Assembly (NCBI GenBank): GCA_030699825.1
Contig: JAUYKV010000062.1
Location: 62,001-126,000, forward strand
DNA from: Pseudomonas sp.
Lineage (GTDB): Bacteria > Pseudomonadota > Gammaproteobacteria > Pseudomonadales > Pseudomonadaceae
Direction of reading: 5' to 3'
DNA length: 64,000 bases
Position 1 is the stretch's first letter; every line of letters starts with the position of its first letter. Positions 46,491-55,105 of the stretch are shown piece after piece. Under the pieces are notes generated by a model. It did no database searches. It had not been told where the DNA came from and saw only the letters and a program-made list of their open reading frames with translations. Made by a program: the position numbers and the translations under genes.

Positions 46491-47432
46491 TCATTCCTGC
46501 GGTTGACCGGCCTTGGCGATCGCACGCCAGGTCGTGCCGGCGTCCGGCGACAAGTAGACGTCGCGCTTGAAGGTGGCCATTGCCCACTCCTGCGGTTTGG
46601 CCGGGTTCTGCGCGAGGTAGGCGACAGCATCATCGTTCAGTTCGGGCACGCCAAGTGCGGTGACTTCGCGCGTCTGCAAATCCAGCCGGGATAGCGCCGC
46701 CGCGCGGCCATAACTGCCGAACCATAGGCTGTTACCGTCGAGGCTGAAGGCGGCGCTCAGCACTTGCTCGCCCTGGCTGAGCGGCTGGAAGCGCTGGCCC
46801 CCGTCGCGCGACAGGTAGAGGCCGGCAGCGGTCGTCACCGCAACTATCCGACCGTCACGCGGATGCACCGCCAGGGCACTCGGCACCTCGCTGACCCCCT
46901 GCGCGGCAGCGCGCCGCCAGGTGGCGCCGTCGTCGCGGCTGGAATACAGGCCGGGAGCGCTCATCCGCGAATTCGCTTGCGCGCTGTAGAGATACAAGGT
47001 GGCGCTGTCGAAGCCGCTGGCCAGCAGGTGAAAGTCTGCTTCGCCCTGCAAACCCAGCGGCTGCCAGCTGCGTCCGTCATCGCTGCTCTTGATCAGGCCC
47101 AGGGGGTTGGCGAGGTCGCTGCCAGGGGCCGGGTGGCCACTGCTGTAGATCGCCTGGCGCGTCACGGTATAGCCCATGTAGTCGTGTTCCGGCCCTGCGG
47201 CCTTGCGCCAGCGCCCTTCGCTATAGACGGCCAGTCCGTGATGACTGGGTATCGACAGCCGCTGGCCATCCGGGCTGAACGCCAGCCCGTGCACATGGGT
47301 AAGGGTTAGCGCCGGGTCGCCACAGGCGGCCAGGAGGGCGAAAGCAGCCAGCAAGCCGAGTGGCGCCACCCGCCGCAAAGCCTGTCCGAGGTACAGGGTC
47401 AATTCTCCCCGTGCATTGAAGATGCTCTTCAT
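46491..47432 (-). CDS. BNR/sialidase-like repeat lipoprotein (F510_1955 family)
   Basis: A 313-residue protein. An N-terminal hydrophobic stretch leads to 'LLAACGD', a lipobox giving Cys37, so it would be an envelope lipoprotein. The rest is a beta-propeller made of BNR/Asp-box repeats ('[12 protein letters not shown]', '[12 protein letters not shown]', '[11 protein letters not shown]', '[11 protein letters not shown]'). It corresponds to the F510_1955 family, called glycosylhydrolase by similarity, though catalytic activity is not evident. The start ATG overlaps the cusA stop (ATGA), so it is the last gene of the cus operon. A role in metal resistance is only suggested by linkage. Confidence 0.82.
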   Translation of the reverse strand: MKSIFNARGELTLYLGQALRRVAPLGLLAAFALLAACGDPALTLTHVHGLAFSPDGQRLSIPSHHGLAVYSEGRWRKAAGPEHDYMGYTVTRQAIYSSGHPAPGSDLANPLGLIKSSDDGRSWQPLGLQGEADFHLLASGFDSATLYLYSAQANSRMSAPGLYSSRDDGATWRRAAAQGVSEVPSALAVHPRDGRIVAVTTAAGLYLSRDGGQRFQPLSQGEQVLSAAFSLDGNSLWFGSYGRAAALSRLDLQTREVTALGVPELNDDAVAYLAQNPAKPQEWAMATFKRDVYLSPDAGTTWRAIAKAGQPQE

Positions 47433-50400
47433 GCGTTTTCTCCCAGAGGAATACTGGCCGCAGCAGGGATGCGCCGACGACGCATCAACCTATAGGCCGC
47501 CGGCAACACGAACAGCGACAGCAGCGGCGCGCTGAGCATGCCGCCGACCATGGGTGCGGCGATGCGGCTCATCACTTCGCTGCCGGTGCCGCTACCGAGG
47601 AGAATCGGCAGCAAGCCGGCGATGATCACCGCCACGGTCATGGCCTTGGGTCGCACCCGTTGTACCGCGCCTTCACGGATCGCCTCGACCAGCGCCTGTT
47701 CGCTGTTGTCACCGGCTGCCTCGCGTTCGGCCCAGGCGTTCTTCAGGTAGAGCAGCATGATCACGCCGAACTCGGCCGCCACTCCGGCCAGGGCGATGAA
47801 GCCGACCCCGGTGGCCACCGACATGTGATAACCGAGCAGATAGAGGAACCAAATCCCGCCGGTCAGGGCGAACGGCAGCGTGGCCATGATCAGCAGCGCC
47901 TCGCTGAAGCGGCCGAAGCACAGGTAGAGCAGGACGAAGATGATCAGCAGGGTAGCCGGCACCACCAGCTTGAGCCGCGCGTTGGCCCGTTCGAGAAACT
48001 CGAATTGCCCCGAATAGCTCAGGCTGATGCCCGGTTGCAGGGTGACCTGCTCGTCGATGGCGGCGCGCAGATCGGCCACCACCGAGGCCAGGTCGCGGCC
48101 ACGCACATCCACATAGACCCAGCCCGTGGGCCGCGCATTCTCGCTCTTGAGCATCGGTGGGCCGTCGCTGACCTTGATCCGCGCCACCGTGCCCAGAGTG
48201 ATCTGGCTGCCTTGGGGGGTGTAGATTGGCAACTGCTCAAGCCTGCCCAGCGAGTCGCGCCATTCGCGCGGATAACGCACGCTGATGGGAAAGCGCGCCA
48301 GGCCCTCGATGGTCTCGCCGACATTCTCGCCGCCGATGGCGCTGGAGACGATCGACTGCACATCGGCGATATTCAGGCCGTAACGCGCCGCCGCCGCCCG
48401 GTCGATATCGACGTCGATATAGCGCCCGCCGGTCAAGCGTTCGGCCAGGGCAGAACTCACTCCGGGCACGTTTTTGGCGACTTTTTCAATGGCCAGGGTG
48501 GCCTCGTCGATCTGCGCCAGATCGGTGCCGGCGACCTTGACCCCGATCGGGCTTTTGATTCCGGTGGCGAGCATGTCGATGCGATTGCGGATCGGCGGAA
48601 TCCAGATATTGGTCAGCCCCGGCACCTGCACCAGCCGGTCCAGTTCTTCCACCAATTTTTCCGCGGTCATGCCGGCGCGCCACTGCTCGCGCGGCTTGAA
48701 CTGGATGGTGGTCTCGAACATCTCCAGCGGCGCCGGGTCGGTGGCGGTCTCGGCGCGGCCGGCCTTGCCGAGCACATGGGCGACTTCCGGCAGCGTCTTG
48801 ATCATGCGGTCGGTCTGTTGCAACAGCTGCGCGGCCTTCTGCGCGGACAAGCCGGGCAGGGCCGAGGGCATATAGAGCAGATCGCCCTCGTCCAGCGGTG
48901 GCAGGAACTCGCCGCCCAACTGCGACAGCGGCCACAGCGTGCTGAGAAATACCAGCAGCGCGACCAGCAGAGTGGTCTTGGGCCAACGCAATACCGCATC
49001 CAATGCCGGCTGGTAGATCCTGATCAACCAACGGTTCAGCGGGTTGCGTGCTTCATCGGGAATCCGCCCGCGAATCCAGTAGCCCATCAACACCGGCACC
49101 AGGGTCACCGACAGCCCCGCCGCTGCCGCCATGGCATAGGTCTTGGTGAAGGCCAGCGGGCCGAACAGCCGGCCCTCCTGGGCCTGCAGGGTGAACACCG
49201 GAATGAACGACAGGGTGATGATCAGCAGGCAGAAGAACAGCGCCGGGCCGACTTCCACCGCCGCATCGGTAATCACCCGCCAATGCGTTTCGCCTTTGAG
49301 TTCCTCGCCTGGATGTTGCTCACGCCAGGCCTCAATCTTCTTGTGCGCGTTTTCGATCATCACCACCGCGGCGTCGACCATTGCACCGATGGCGATGGCG
49401 ATGCCACCAAGCGACATGATATTGGCGTTGATGCCCTGCTGCTGCATCACGGCAAAAGCGATCAGTACACCGACCGGCAAGGACACAATCGCCACCAGCG
49501 AGGAACGCAGGTGCCAGAGGAAGGCCGCGCAAACCAGCGCGACGACGATGAATTCCTCCACCAGTTTCTCGCCGAGGTTGCGCACCGCGCGGTCGATCAA
49601 CTTGCTGCGGTCGTAGGTGGTGACGATCTCCACCCCCTCGGGCAAGCTGCTTTTCAGCTCCTCGAGTTTGGCCTTGACCGCGTCGATGGTGCTGCGCGCG
49701 TTCTTGCCGCTGCGCAGGATCACCACGCCGCCGACCACCTCGCCCTCGCCATCCAGTTCGGCGATGCCGCGGCGCATTTCCGGTCCCAGCTGGATATGCG
49801 CTACCTCGCCCAAGGTCACCGGCACGCCGCCGGCATCCAGGCGTAGCGGGATGGCGCGAAAATCGTTGAGGGTTTTCAGATACCCCGAGGCGCGCACCAT
49901 AAATTCGGTTTCCGCCAGCTCCAGCACCGCGCCGCCGGTTTCCTGGTTGGCCCGGCCGATGGCGTCCGTCACCTCGGCCTGGGTGATGCCCAGGCTGGCC
50001 AGCTTGATCGGGTCGAGTTGCACCTGGTACTGCTTGACCATGCCGCCGATGGTTGCCACCTCAGCGACATTGGCCAGGGTCTTCAGCTCGAACTTGAGAA
50101 ACCAGTCCTGCAGCGCCCTCAGCTGCGCCAGGTCGTGCTTGCCGGTGCGGTCGACCAGGGCGTACTGGTAGATCCAGCCGACCCCGGTGGCATCCGGCCC
50201 CAGCGATGGTTTGGCGCTGGCCGGCAAGCGGCTCTGGATCTGGCTGAGGTATTCCAGCACCCGCGAACGCGCCCAATAGAGGTCGGTGTCGTCCTCGAAC
50301 AGCACATAGACGAAGCTGTCGCCAAAGAACGAGTAGCCGCGCACCGTCTTCGCCCCAGGCACCGAGAGCATGGTGGTGGCCAGCGGGTAGGTCACCTGGT

Positions 50401-50587
50401 TCTCGACGATCTGCGGCGCCTGGCCCGGATAGGGCGTGCGGATAATCACCTGCACGTCGGACAGGTCCGGCAACGCATCGATCGGTGTGTTTTGCACCGA
50501 CCAGACGCCCCAGGCAGTGGCGAACAGGGTCGCCAGCAGCACCAGGAAACGGTTGGCCACCGACCAGCGGATCAGGGCGGCGATCAT
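47429..50587 (-). CDS. cusA: copper/silver efflux RND pump CusA
   Basis: A 1052-residue inner-membrane pump of the heavy-metal RND (HME) group. The Met triad that binds Cu(I)/Ag(I) in E. coli CusA is at exactly the same positions: Met573 ('[10 protein letters not shown]'), Met623 ('PLEMFETT') and Met672 ('RIDMLATG'). The proton-relay Asp405 is present in '[13 protein letters not shown]'. This identifies CusA over CzcA. The N-terminus is [14 protein letters not shown]. The start ATG overlaps the cusB stop and the stop overlaps the BNR lipoprotein start, both by four bases. Confidence 0.96.
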   Translation of the reverse strand: MIAALIRWSVANRFLVLLATLFATAWGVWSVQNTPIDALPDLSDVQVIIRTPYPGQAPQIVENQVTYPLATTMLSVPGAKTVRGYSFFGDSFVYVLFEDDTDLYWARSRVLEYLSQIQSRLPASAKPSLGPDATGVGWIYQYALVDRTGKHDLAQLRALQDWFLKFELKTLANVAEVATIGGMVKQYQVQLDPIKLASLGITQAEVTDAIGRANQETGGAVLELAETEFMVRASGYLKTLNDFRAIPLRLDAGGVPVTLGEVAHIQLGPEMRRGIAELDGEGEVVGGVVILRSGKNARSTIDAVKAKLEELKSSLPEGVEIVTTYDRSKLIDRAVRNLGEKLVEEFIVVALVCAAFLWHLRSSLVAIVSLPVGVLIAFAVMQQQGINANIMSLGGIAIAIGAMVDAAVVMIENAHKKIEAWREQHPGEELKGETHWRVITDAAVEVGPALFFCLLIITLSFIPVFTLQAQEGRLFGPLAFTKTYAMAAAAGLSVTLVPVLMGYWIRGRIPDEARNPLNRWLIRIYQPALDAVLRWPKTTLLVALLVFLSTLWPLSQLGGEFLPPLDEGDLLYMPSALPGLSAQKAAQLLQQTDRMIKTLPEVAHVLGKAGRAETATDPAPLEMFETTIQFKPREQWRAGMTAEKLVEELDRLVQVPGLTNIWIPPIRNRIDMLATGIKSPIGVKVAGTDLAQIDEATLAIEKVAKNVPGVSSALAERLTGGRYIDVDIDRAAAARYGLNIADVQSIVSSAIGGENVGETIEGLARFPISVRYPREWRDSLGRLEQLPIYTPQGSQITLGTVARIKVSDGPPMLKSENARPTGWVYVDVRGRDLASVVADLRAAIDEQVTLQPGISLSYSGQFEFLERANARLKLVVPATLLIIFVLLYLCFGRFSEALLIMATLPFALTGGIWFLYLLGYHMSVATGVGFIALAGVAAEFGVIMLLYLKNAWAEREAAGDNSEQALVEAIREGAVQRVRPKAMTVAVIIAGLLPILLGSGTGSEVMSRIAAPMVGGMLSAPLLSLFVLPAAYRLMRRRRIPAAASIPLGENA

Positions 50588-52116
50588 GGCTGCACCTCCT
50601 GATGGCCGTCATGGCTGCTACTTTCCTGGGGCGTGGCCGTCAGGTGCTCGATGCGTTCGATCAGCATACCCTCGTCGTCGGCACGCACGCCGACCCGCAC
50701 CCGATCGCCGGCCTCGAAGCGCTCCAGCAGCGCCAAATCGGCGACCGGGAAGAGCATACTCATGCCCGGCATGCCCAGGGTCTTGAACGGGCCATGGGTG
50801 AGCATCACGCCATCGTCTTCGATGGCGTCGATCTGTCCCTCGGCCTCGTGCAGTGCCTCTTCCAGTTTAACCTCGGCCGCCGGCGCGCCCAGTTCCTGGG
50901 CCATGATGCCGCGCAGGCTGGCCTCGGAATCGAGCAGGAACTGCCCGGAGGCGACCACCTGCTGGCCCTCCTCCAACCCCTCGAGGATCTGGGTATTGCC
51001 CTGGGCCTCCTGGCCCAGACGCACTTCCACCGGACGGTAACGCCCCTCGCCCTCGGCGAGCATCACCAGGGCGCGGCGACCGCTACGGATCACTGCCTCG
51101 CTCGGCACCAACAGCGCATCGCCTTCGGCCGGGCGGGCCAGCCTCACCTGGGCGGTCAGCCCCGGGCGCAGGCGGCCATCGGGGTTATCCAATACGACCC
51201 GCACGCGCAAGGTGCGGCTGTCGAGGTTGGCCTGGGGCAGAATGGCCTCGATACTGCCGCCGAGCACTTCGCCGGGGAAAGCCGGCAGCCGCGCTTCTAC
51301 CACCTGGCCTGGATGCAGGCCCAGGGCTTCGGCCTCGGGCACCGCCACATCGAGCCAGACGCTGCGCAGGCCATTGATGGTCGCCAGGGTGTCACCCGCC
51401 ATCAGGTTCATGCCCTCGCGCACATTCAAATCCTGTAGCACCCCGGCGATCGGGCTGGTCACGGTCCATAGCGCCTGCACCTTGCCGCTGCGCTCGAAGC
51501 GGGCGATCAGGGCCGCCGGCATCCCGGCCAGACGCAAGCGTTGACGCGCCGCGGCCAACAGGGCGGGATCGCCGGCTTCGCGCAGGGCCAGATAGTCTTC
51601 CTGGGCACTCACCCACGCGGGCACCAGCAAGTCGGCCAGGGGCGCACCGGCCTCGAGCAGATCCTCCGCGGCGCGGGCGTAGACCCGCTCGACGAAACCG
51701 CCAGTACGCGCCTGGACCACGGCGATATCGCGGCTGTTGAAGGTCAGGTTGCCGACCACTTCCAGGCTGCTGGCCAGCGCCCCACGGGTCACCGGGGCCA
51801 GGCGCATGCCGAGGTTCTGGGTGATGCTCGCATCGATGCTGACGGCGGCGCTGTCGCCGCCCTCGTCGGCATAGCGCGGCACCAGCTGCATGTCCATAAA
51901 CGGCGACTTGCCCGGCTGGTCGAACTTTTGCTGCGGCATCATGGGGTCATACCAATAGAGCACCTTGCGCTCATCTGCCGCTTCGGTTTTCTCCGCGGCC
52001 ATGGCCATCTCAGGGGCCAGACTCACCGATTGCTGGGCGAACCAGTAGCCACCCGCCGCACCTATACCCAGTACCAGCGTGGCCAACAGCGTAGTTTTTA
52101 CTAGTCGAGCGCTCAT
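50584..52116 (-). CDS. cusB: copper/silver efflux adaptor CusB with a C-terminal CusF-like domain
   Basis: A 510-residue periplasmic adaptor, longer than E. coli CusB (about 407). An N-terminal anchor (residues 7-28) is followed by a '[20 protein letters not shown]' segment (about 54-73), a short heavy-metal-binding domain, then the usual adaptor hairpin, lipoyl and barrel domains to about 410. Residues 420-500 form a CusF-like domain with His441 ('LTHGP') and Met449, Met452 and Met454 in 'LGMPGMSM'. CusF binds Cu(I) with Trp44, Met47 and Met49; here the Trp position is Met449. Overlaps cusC and cusA by four bases each. Confidence 0.94.
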   Translation of the reverse strand: MSARLVKTTLLATLVLGIGAAGGYWFAQQSVSLAPEMAMAAEKTEAADERKVLYWYDPMMPQQKFDQPGKSPFMDMQLVPRYADEGGDSAAVSIDASITQNLGMRLAPVTRGALASSLEVVGNLTFNSRDIAVVQARTGGFVERVYARAAEDLLEAGAPLADLLVPAWVSAQEDYLALREAGDPALLAAARQRLRLAGMPAALIARFERSGKVQALWTVTSPIAGVLQDLNVREGMNLMAGDTLATINGLRSVWLDVAVPEAEALGLHPGQVVEARLPAFPGEVLGGSIEAILPQANLDSRTLRVRVVLDNPDGRLRPGLTAQVRLARPAEGDALLVPSEAVIRSGRRALVMLAEGEGRYRPVEVRLGQEAQGNTQILEGLEEGQQVVASGQFLLDSEASLRGIMAQELGAPAAEVKLEEALHEAEGQIDAIEDDGVMLTHGPFKTLGMPGMSMLFPVADLALLERFEAGDRVRVGVRADDEGMLIERIEHLTATPQESSSHDGHQEVQP

Positions 52117-53363
52117 TGGTTCACCCCTTCATAAGCGAAATGCAGGCGGGCGCTGGTCAGCGCCCGCGCTTGTTCGAAGTCGATGTGTTTCAGGCGTGCC
52201 TCGATCAGCTCGCGCCTGGCGGCGATTACGCTGGCCAGTTCACTTGCGCCAGATCGATAACCGGCCAGGGTCAGCGCAACCTTTTCCTTGGCCAGCGGCA
52301 GCAGCAGATCCTGACTGCGGCGCAGCGCGCGATCGAACCGCTGATACTCAGCCAGGTCGTCGGCCAATTGCTGCGCATGCTCGCGCTCAGCCGCTTCGCG
52401 TTCGGCGTGCAGTTGGCTGAGCGTGGCCTGTTTGGCGGCGATCCTGGGGTTTTGCCGCGAGCCCGGAAACAGCGGCAGATCGAAGCTGAACTGCAGCGAA
52501 ACCATATCGCCGAAGGCCGGGTCGCGCTTCTGGTAGGCCAGCTCCCAGCTCCAGTCGGATTGCTTATCCGCCACGGCCTGGCGCACCTCGGCTTGGGCCG
52601 CCTCGGTCATGGGATCGAACAGCGCCAGTTCGGGATGGCGTTGCAGGTTGTGCTGATAGTGCTCGGCATCCACCGGCCAGTTCGGCAAGCGGCCGGACAG
52701 GGTCTCAGCGGCACGCGAGCCGATCCAACGGCGCAGGGCCGCACGCTGTTGCGCGCGGAGCTGCAGCAGCTGGTCCTCGGCCTCGGCGAGCAACGCCGCC
52801 TCCTGCTTCGGTGCAACGCTGTCGGCGGCCTGGCCACGGCCGCCGGAGATGCTGGCACGCACCGCCTTGGCCAGCAGATCGTTCTCCGAGTAAAGGTCTG
52901 CGAACAGGCTCAGCTTCTGCTCGACGGCGCGCGCCGCAATCCACGCCAGCGCGGTTTGCCGCCGTACCCGCAGGCGCTCGACCCGCTCCTGGGCGGCGGC
53001 GCTAAGGACCCCGGCCTCGGCAGTCTCGACCCGGGCGCGGCGCTTGGCGCGGCTGGGCACCTCCTGCATCAGCCCGATCATCTGCATGGTCATCGGCTCG
53101 CGGTCGAGACGACCACGGTTGTCGCCCTCGATCGGCAGGTTCTGCACGCCTAGGGTCAATTTCGGGTCGGGCAACTCACCCGCCGGCACCGCGGCATGGC
53201 GCGCGGCCTGGACATTGGCTGCCTGAGCCGCCAGCGAAGGCGCCTCGCGCTCGGCCAGTTCCAGCGCCTGATCGAGGGTCAGCGCCGCGGCCGGCAGGCT
53301 GAGCAAGGCAGCGGCCAGCGCACCGACCGCCAAACGGCCGGGGAAGAAAAACAAACGGGACAT
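52113..53363 (-). CDS. cusC: TolC-family outer-membrane channel CusC
   Basis: A 416-residue outer-membrane factor. Residues 1-27 are a signal peptide (ending 'SLPAAA'); the mature protein has the two TolC-type helical repeats ('LTLDQALELAEREAPSLAAQ', and the second half from about 240). No lipobox Cys is seen, unlike E. coli CusC. It forms the exit duct for CusBA. The start at 53363 follows the Cys-rich gene by 92 bp, and this gap contains nested inverted repeats. Confidence 0.9.
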   Translation of the reverse strand: MSRLFFFPGRLAVGALAAALLSLPAAALTLDQALELAEREAPSLAAQAANVQAARHAAVPAGELPDPKLTLGVQNLPIEGDNRGRLDREPMTMQMIGLMQEVPSRAKRRARVETAEAGVLSAAAQERVERLRVRRQTALAWIAARAVEQKLSLFADLYSENDLLAKAVRASISGGRGQAADSVAPKQEAALLAEAEDQLLQLRAQQRAALRRWIGSRAAETLSGRLPNWPVDAEHYQHNLQRHPELALFDPMTEAAQAEVRQAVADKQSDWSWELAYQKRDPAFGDMVSLQFSFDLPLFPGSRQNPRIAAKQATLSQLHAEREAAEREHAQQLADDLAEYQRFDRALRRSQDLLLPLAKEKVALTLAGYRSGASELASVIAARRELIEARLKHIDFEQARALTSARLHFAYEGVNQ

Positions 53364-53369
53364 ACCGGT

Positions 53370-53457
53370 GATTCCTGTCGATATCGCGCGCTATGGGCGC
53401 GCAACGGCCACCGAGTCGCCTGGGCTACACGATGGGGTTCGCAACGGGACAGGAATC
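53370..53457. repeat. nested inverted repeats between the Cys-rich gene and cusC
   Basis: Outer arms GATTCCTGTC (53370-53379) and GACAGGAATC (53448-53457) are perfect; an inner hairpin GCGCGC/GCGCGC (53386-53391, 53397-53402) has a 5-base loop. The right outer arm runs into the stop codon of the upstream gene and the left arm lies 7 bp before the cusC start. On the transcript it would form a large stem-loop around the intercistronic region. Confidence 0.6.
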
Positions 53458-53788
53458 AGGCGCGGGGGGGGCGCCAGGGGGCAAGCGAGGGTTGGGACAG
53501 GGGTTCGGCTTGGCTATACAAGGCGGCGTCGGAAGCGGCCGGCAGCAGCTTGAGCTTCAATCGATAGCCATCGGCCAAGGGCAGGCTGGCGCTGGGGCAT
53601 TTGCTCATGTCCGGGCACAGCTGACTGCCGCTGAGTTGCATCGCCGCCTCGTCACAGCAGTCGCTCGCCGTCGGTGCGTCCTGGCTCATCGGGCAAGATT
53701 CGCCGACCAGCAGCGAACCCGCCAGGCTCTGCAAGGGCAGAACCAGGGCCAGGAGCAATACCAGACAGAGGTGACGGAAGGCGTTCAT
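53456..53788 (-). CDS. Cys-rich small exported protein, first gene of the cus operon
   Basis: A 110-residue hypothetical protein with a signal peptide (about residues 1-22, MNAFRHLCLVLLLALVLP). The mature part has five Cys in 'GESCPM', 'SDCCDEA', 'QLCPDMSKC', plus Met, a pattern suited to soft-metal binding. I do not recognise the family; similar short Cys-rich proteins precede cusCBA in other pseudomonads as I recall. ATG 53788 gives the signal peptide; its ribosome site is weak. A palindrome 34 bp upstream may be the operon operator. Confidence 0.7.
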   Translation of the reverse strand: MNAFRHLCLVLLLALVLPLQSLAGSLLVGESCPMSQDAPTASDCCDEAAMQLSGSQLCPDMSKCPSASLPLADGYRLKLKLLPAASDAALYSQAEPLSQPSLAPWRPPRA

Positions 53789-53821
53789 GCGGGGAAGTCT
53801 AGCCTCACGGCCGGCAAGGGG

Positions 53822-53841
53822 CAATTGATAAGAATCAATTG
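53822..53841 (-). promoter_or_regulatory. candidate operator of the cus operon
   Basis: CAATTGAT-AAGA-ATCAATTG, perfect 8-bp arms around a 4-base centre, 34 bp before the first start of the operon. It is AT-rich in a GC-rich genome. The regulator is unknown; CopR/CueR consensus matches were not seen. Confidence 0.5.
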
Positions 53842-53995
53842 ACCGGGTCTGTTGAGCTGGATCAGGTTGCGCCGCCCTGGCGAACCGCCGATGACCGGAG
53901 CCTGATCAGATAGTGCCGCGGGCCTATACTTTTTGCTCCAGCAACACTGTGGAGCGGGCGGCGAGTCGCCCACACAAGCGCAAGAGGAGCAGACC

Positions 53996-54083
53996 ATGAC
54001 CATCCGCATTGGCGACGAAGCCTCCGACTTCAGCACCGAAACCACCGAGGCCCCCTGCACTTCCATAAGTGGATAGACGACAG
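53996..54083 (+). pseudogene. 1-Cys peroxiredoxin remnant (LsfA/Prx6-type), frameshifted and truncated
   Basis: A strong AGGAG site precedes ATG 53996, which opens MTIRIGDEASDFSTETTEA, the N-terminus of 1-Cys peroxiredoxins (compare MTIRLGDEAPDF). The frame then runs into TAG at 54074. Shifting one base after codon 19 restores 'LHFHKWIDDS', the next family segment, so a single base has been lost in the C-run near 54050. Homology stops at about 54083, before the active-site Cys. The remainder is absent; REP and other repeats follow directly. A cytoplasmic peroxidase gene has been lost here, probably by deletion. Confidence 0.72.
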
Positions 54084-54127
54084 CTCTTATCAAACAACCT
54101 GTATGTCATTGATTCAGGAGGCTCTTT

Positions 54128-54201
54128 GTGGGAGGGGCTTTAGCCGCGACTGGACTGGCACATTCTCGCGGCTAAAGCGGAACGCCGCCCGACCCCTGCC
54201 A
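54128..54201. repeat. REP pair
   Basis: Left arm 'GTGGGAGGGGCTTTAGCCGC' (54128-54147). The right side reads 'TCGCGGCTAAAGC' and then switches into the other REP type, 'GGAACGCCGCCCGACCCCTG', ending at about 54201. Both REP variants found inside the MITE-like elements are thus fused here. Confidence 0.75.
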
Positions 54202-54235
54202 CAGGTATCCACAAGCCGACAGACACGTTAACTCC

Positions 54236-54287
54236 CCAGTTTGCTGCGCGACAGCGCGGCGTCTGGACGACGGGGGATCTCCTACAG
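54236..54287 (+). repeat. dispersed repeat family 3, copy 1
   Basis: 'CCAGTTTGCTGCGCGACAGC' and 'TGGACGAC' plus 'GGATCTCCTACAG'. A second copy lies at 63071-63121. In both places a REP pair stands immediately before, joined by 'ACAGGTATCCAC'. Confidence 0.75.
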
Positions 54288-54293
54288 GCTACG

Positions 54294-54323
54294 GGCACCG
54301 GCACCGGCACCGGCACCGGCACC
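54294..54323 (+). repeat. hexanucleotide tandem repeat (GGCACC)
   Basis: Five perfect units of GGCACC, 64 bp before the TetR operator. Unit number may vary between strains. Confidence 0.85.
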
Positions 54324-54386
54324 AGCAGCGCCTCGCCGATAACCCCATCTACGCCAAGCACTGTTACAACTGCCCACTTGCTCGAC

Positions 54387-54419
54387 GTGACCGGCAGTCA
54401 TAGCATGACTGCCAGTCAC
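54387..54419 (+). promoter_or_regulatory. TetR operator palindrome
   Basis: GTGACCGGCAGTCAT-AGC-ATGACTGCCAGTCAC: 15-bp arms, one mismatch, 3-base centre, ending 20 bp before ATG 54440 of the TetR gene. The length and place fit a TetR-family autoregulatory site controlling the whole tetR-adaptor-RND operon. Confidence 0.8.
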
Positions 54420-54439
54420 AGCCAGACAAGTTCCAGCCC

Positions 54440-55099
54440 ATGCGCCTTCAAGACCGACTCTTCCTGCAGCGCGAAAGCGCCCTCCTCGACGCCGCGCGCC
54501 TGCTGTTTCGCCAGCAGCCCTGGGATCGGGTGACCATCGCCGAGGTGGCGACCCAGGCCGGCATCGGCAAGGGCACGGTGTACAAGCATTTCCCCAGCAA
54601 GGAAGCGCTGTTTGCCCGCCTGGCCCTGGACATGAGCCGGGCCAATCTCAACGAGCTACTCGCCCTGCATGCCGCGCAGCCGCCGCAACAGGCGATGCGC
54701 CAGGTGATCCGCCACCACTTCGAGTTGATGCTCGCCGATCCGATCCTCGCGCAACTTTGCCAGCACTGCGACCGCCCGGCCTTTCAGGAGCGTCTGGAGG
54801 CGCCCTACCGCGAGCAGTTCCTGCAGCTGGAGCGCGACTACGTCGACTTCTTCGGCCAGCTGCTGCATGACACTTTCGATGATCGCGCGCTCACCCCCGC
54901 CGACTGCCAGTACCTGCTGTGGGGCGTGGAGGCCTGCGTCAACGGGGTGATGGCGCGCATCGCCTCCGGCGGCTTCGAGCACTGGGCCGAACCCATCGCC
55001 CTGAGCGACTACTTCGACCGCGTCAGCGATTTCATCATCGCCGGCCTGCGTGGCCAGGCCGCCAACCTTCTTTGCGCCCCATCCGCCAGCCGCGAGTAA
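54440..55099 (+). CDS. TetR/AcrR-family regulator of the RND pump
   Basis: A 219-residue repressor with the N-terminal TetR helix-turn-helix ('TIAEVATQAGIGKGTVYKHF', residues 32-51) and a helical ligand domain with several Cys ('LCQHCDRP'). It is the first gene of the operon; the adaptor starts 6 bp after its stop. The operator at 54387-54419 lies directly upstream, so it probably represses its own operon until an efflux substrate binds. The ligand is unknown. Confidence 0.88.
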   Translation: MRLQDRLFLQRESALLDAARLLFRQQPWDRVTIAEVATQAGIGKGTVYKHFPSKEALFARLALDMSRANLNELLALHAAQPPQQAMRQVIRHHFELMLADPILAQLCQHCDRPAFQERLEAPYREQFLQLERDYVDFFGQLLHDTFDDRALTPADCQYLLWGVEACVNGVMARIASGGFEHWAEPIALSDYFDRVSDFIIAGLRGQAANLLCAPSASRE

Positions 55100-55105
55100 C
55101 CGCTC

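Larger units (their letters stand above)
54084..54439. other. 356-bp repeat-rich gap between the pseudogene and tetR
   Basis: Holds a REP pair (54128-54201), a repeat family 3 block (54236-54287), a hexamer tract (54294-54323) and the TetR operator (54387-54419). No gene. Confidence 0.6.

Noticed and set aside
47660..49846. 728-codon plus-strand frame opposite cusA
   Set aside because: A shadow; cusA has the Met triad at the expected positions on the other strand.
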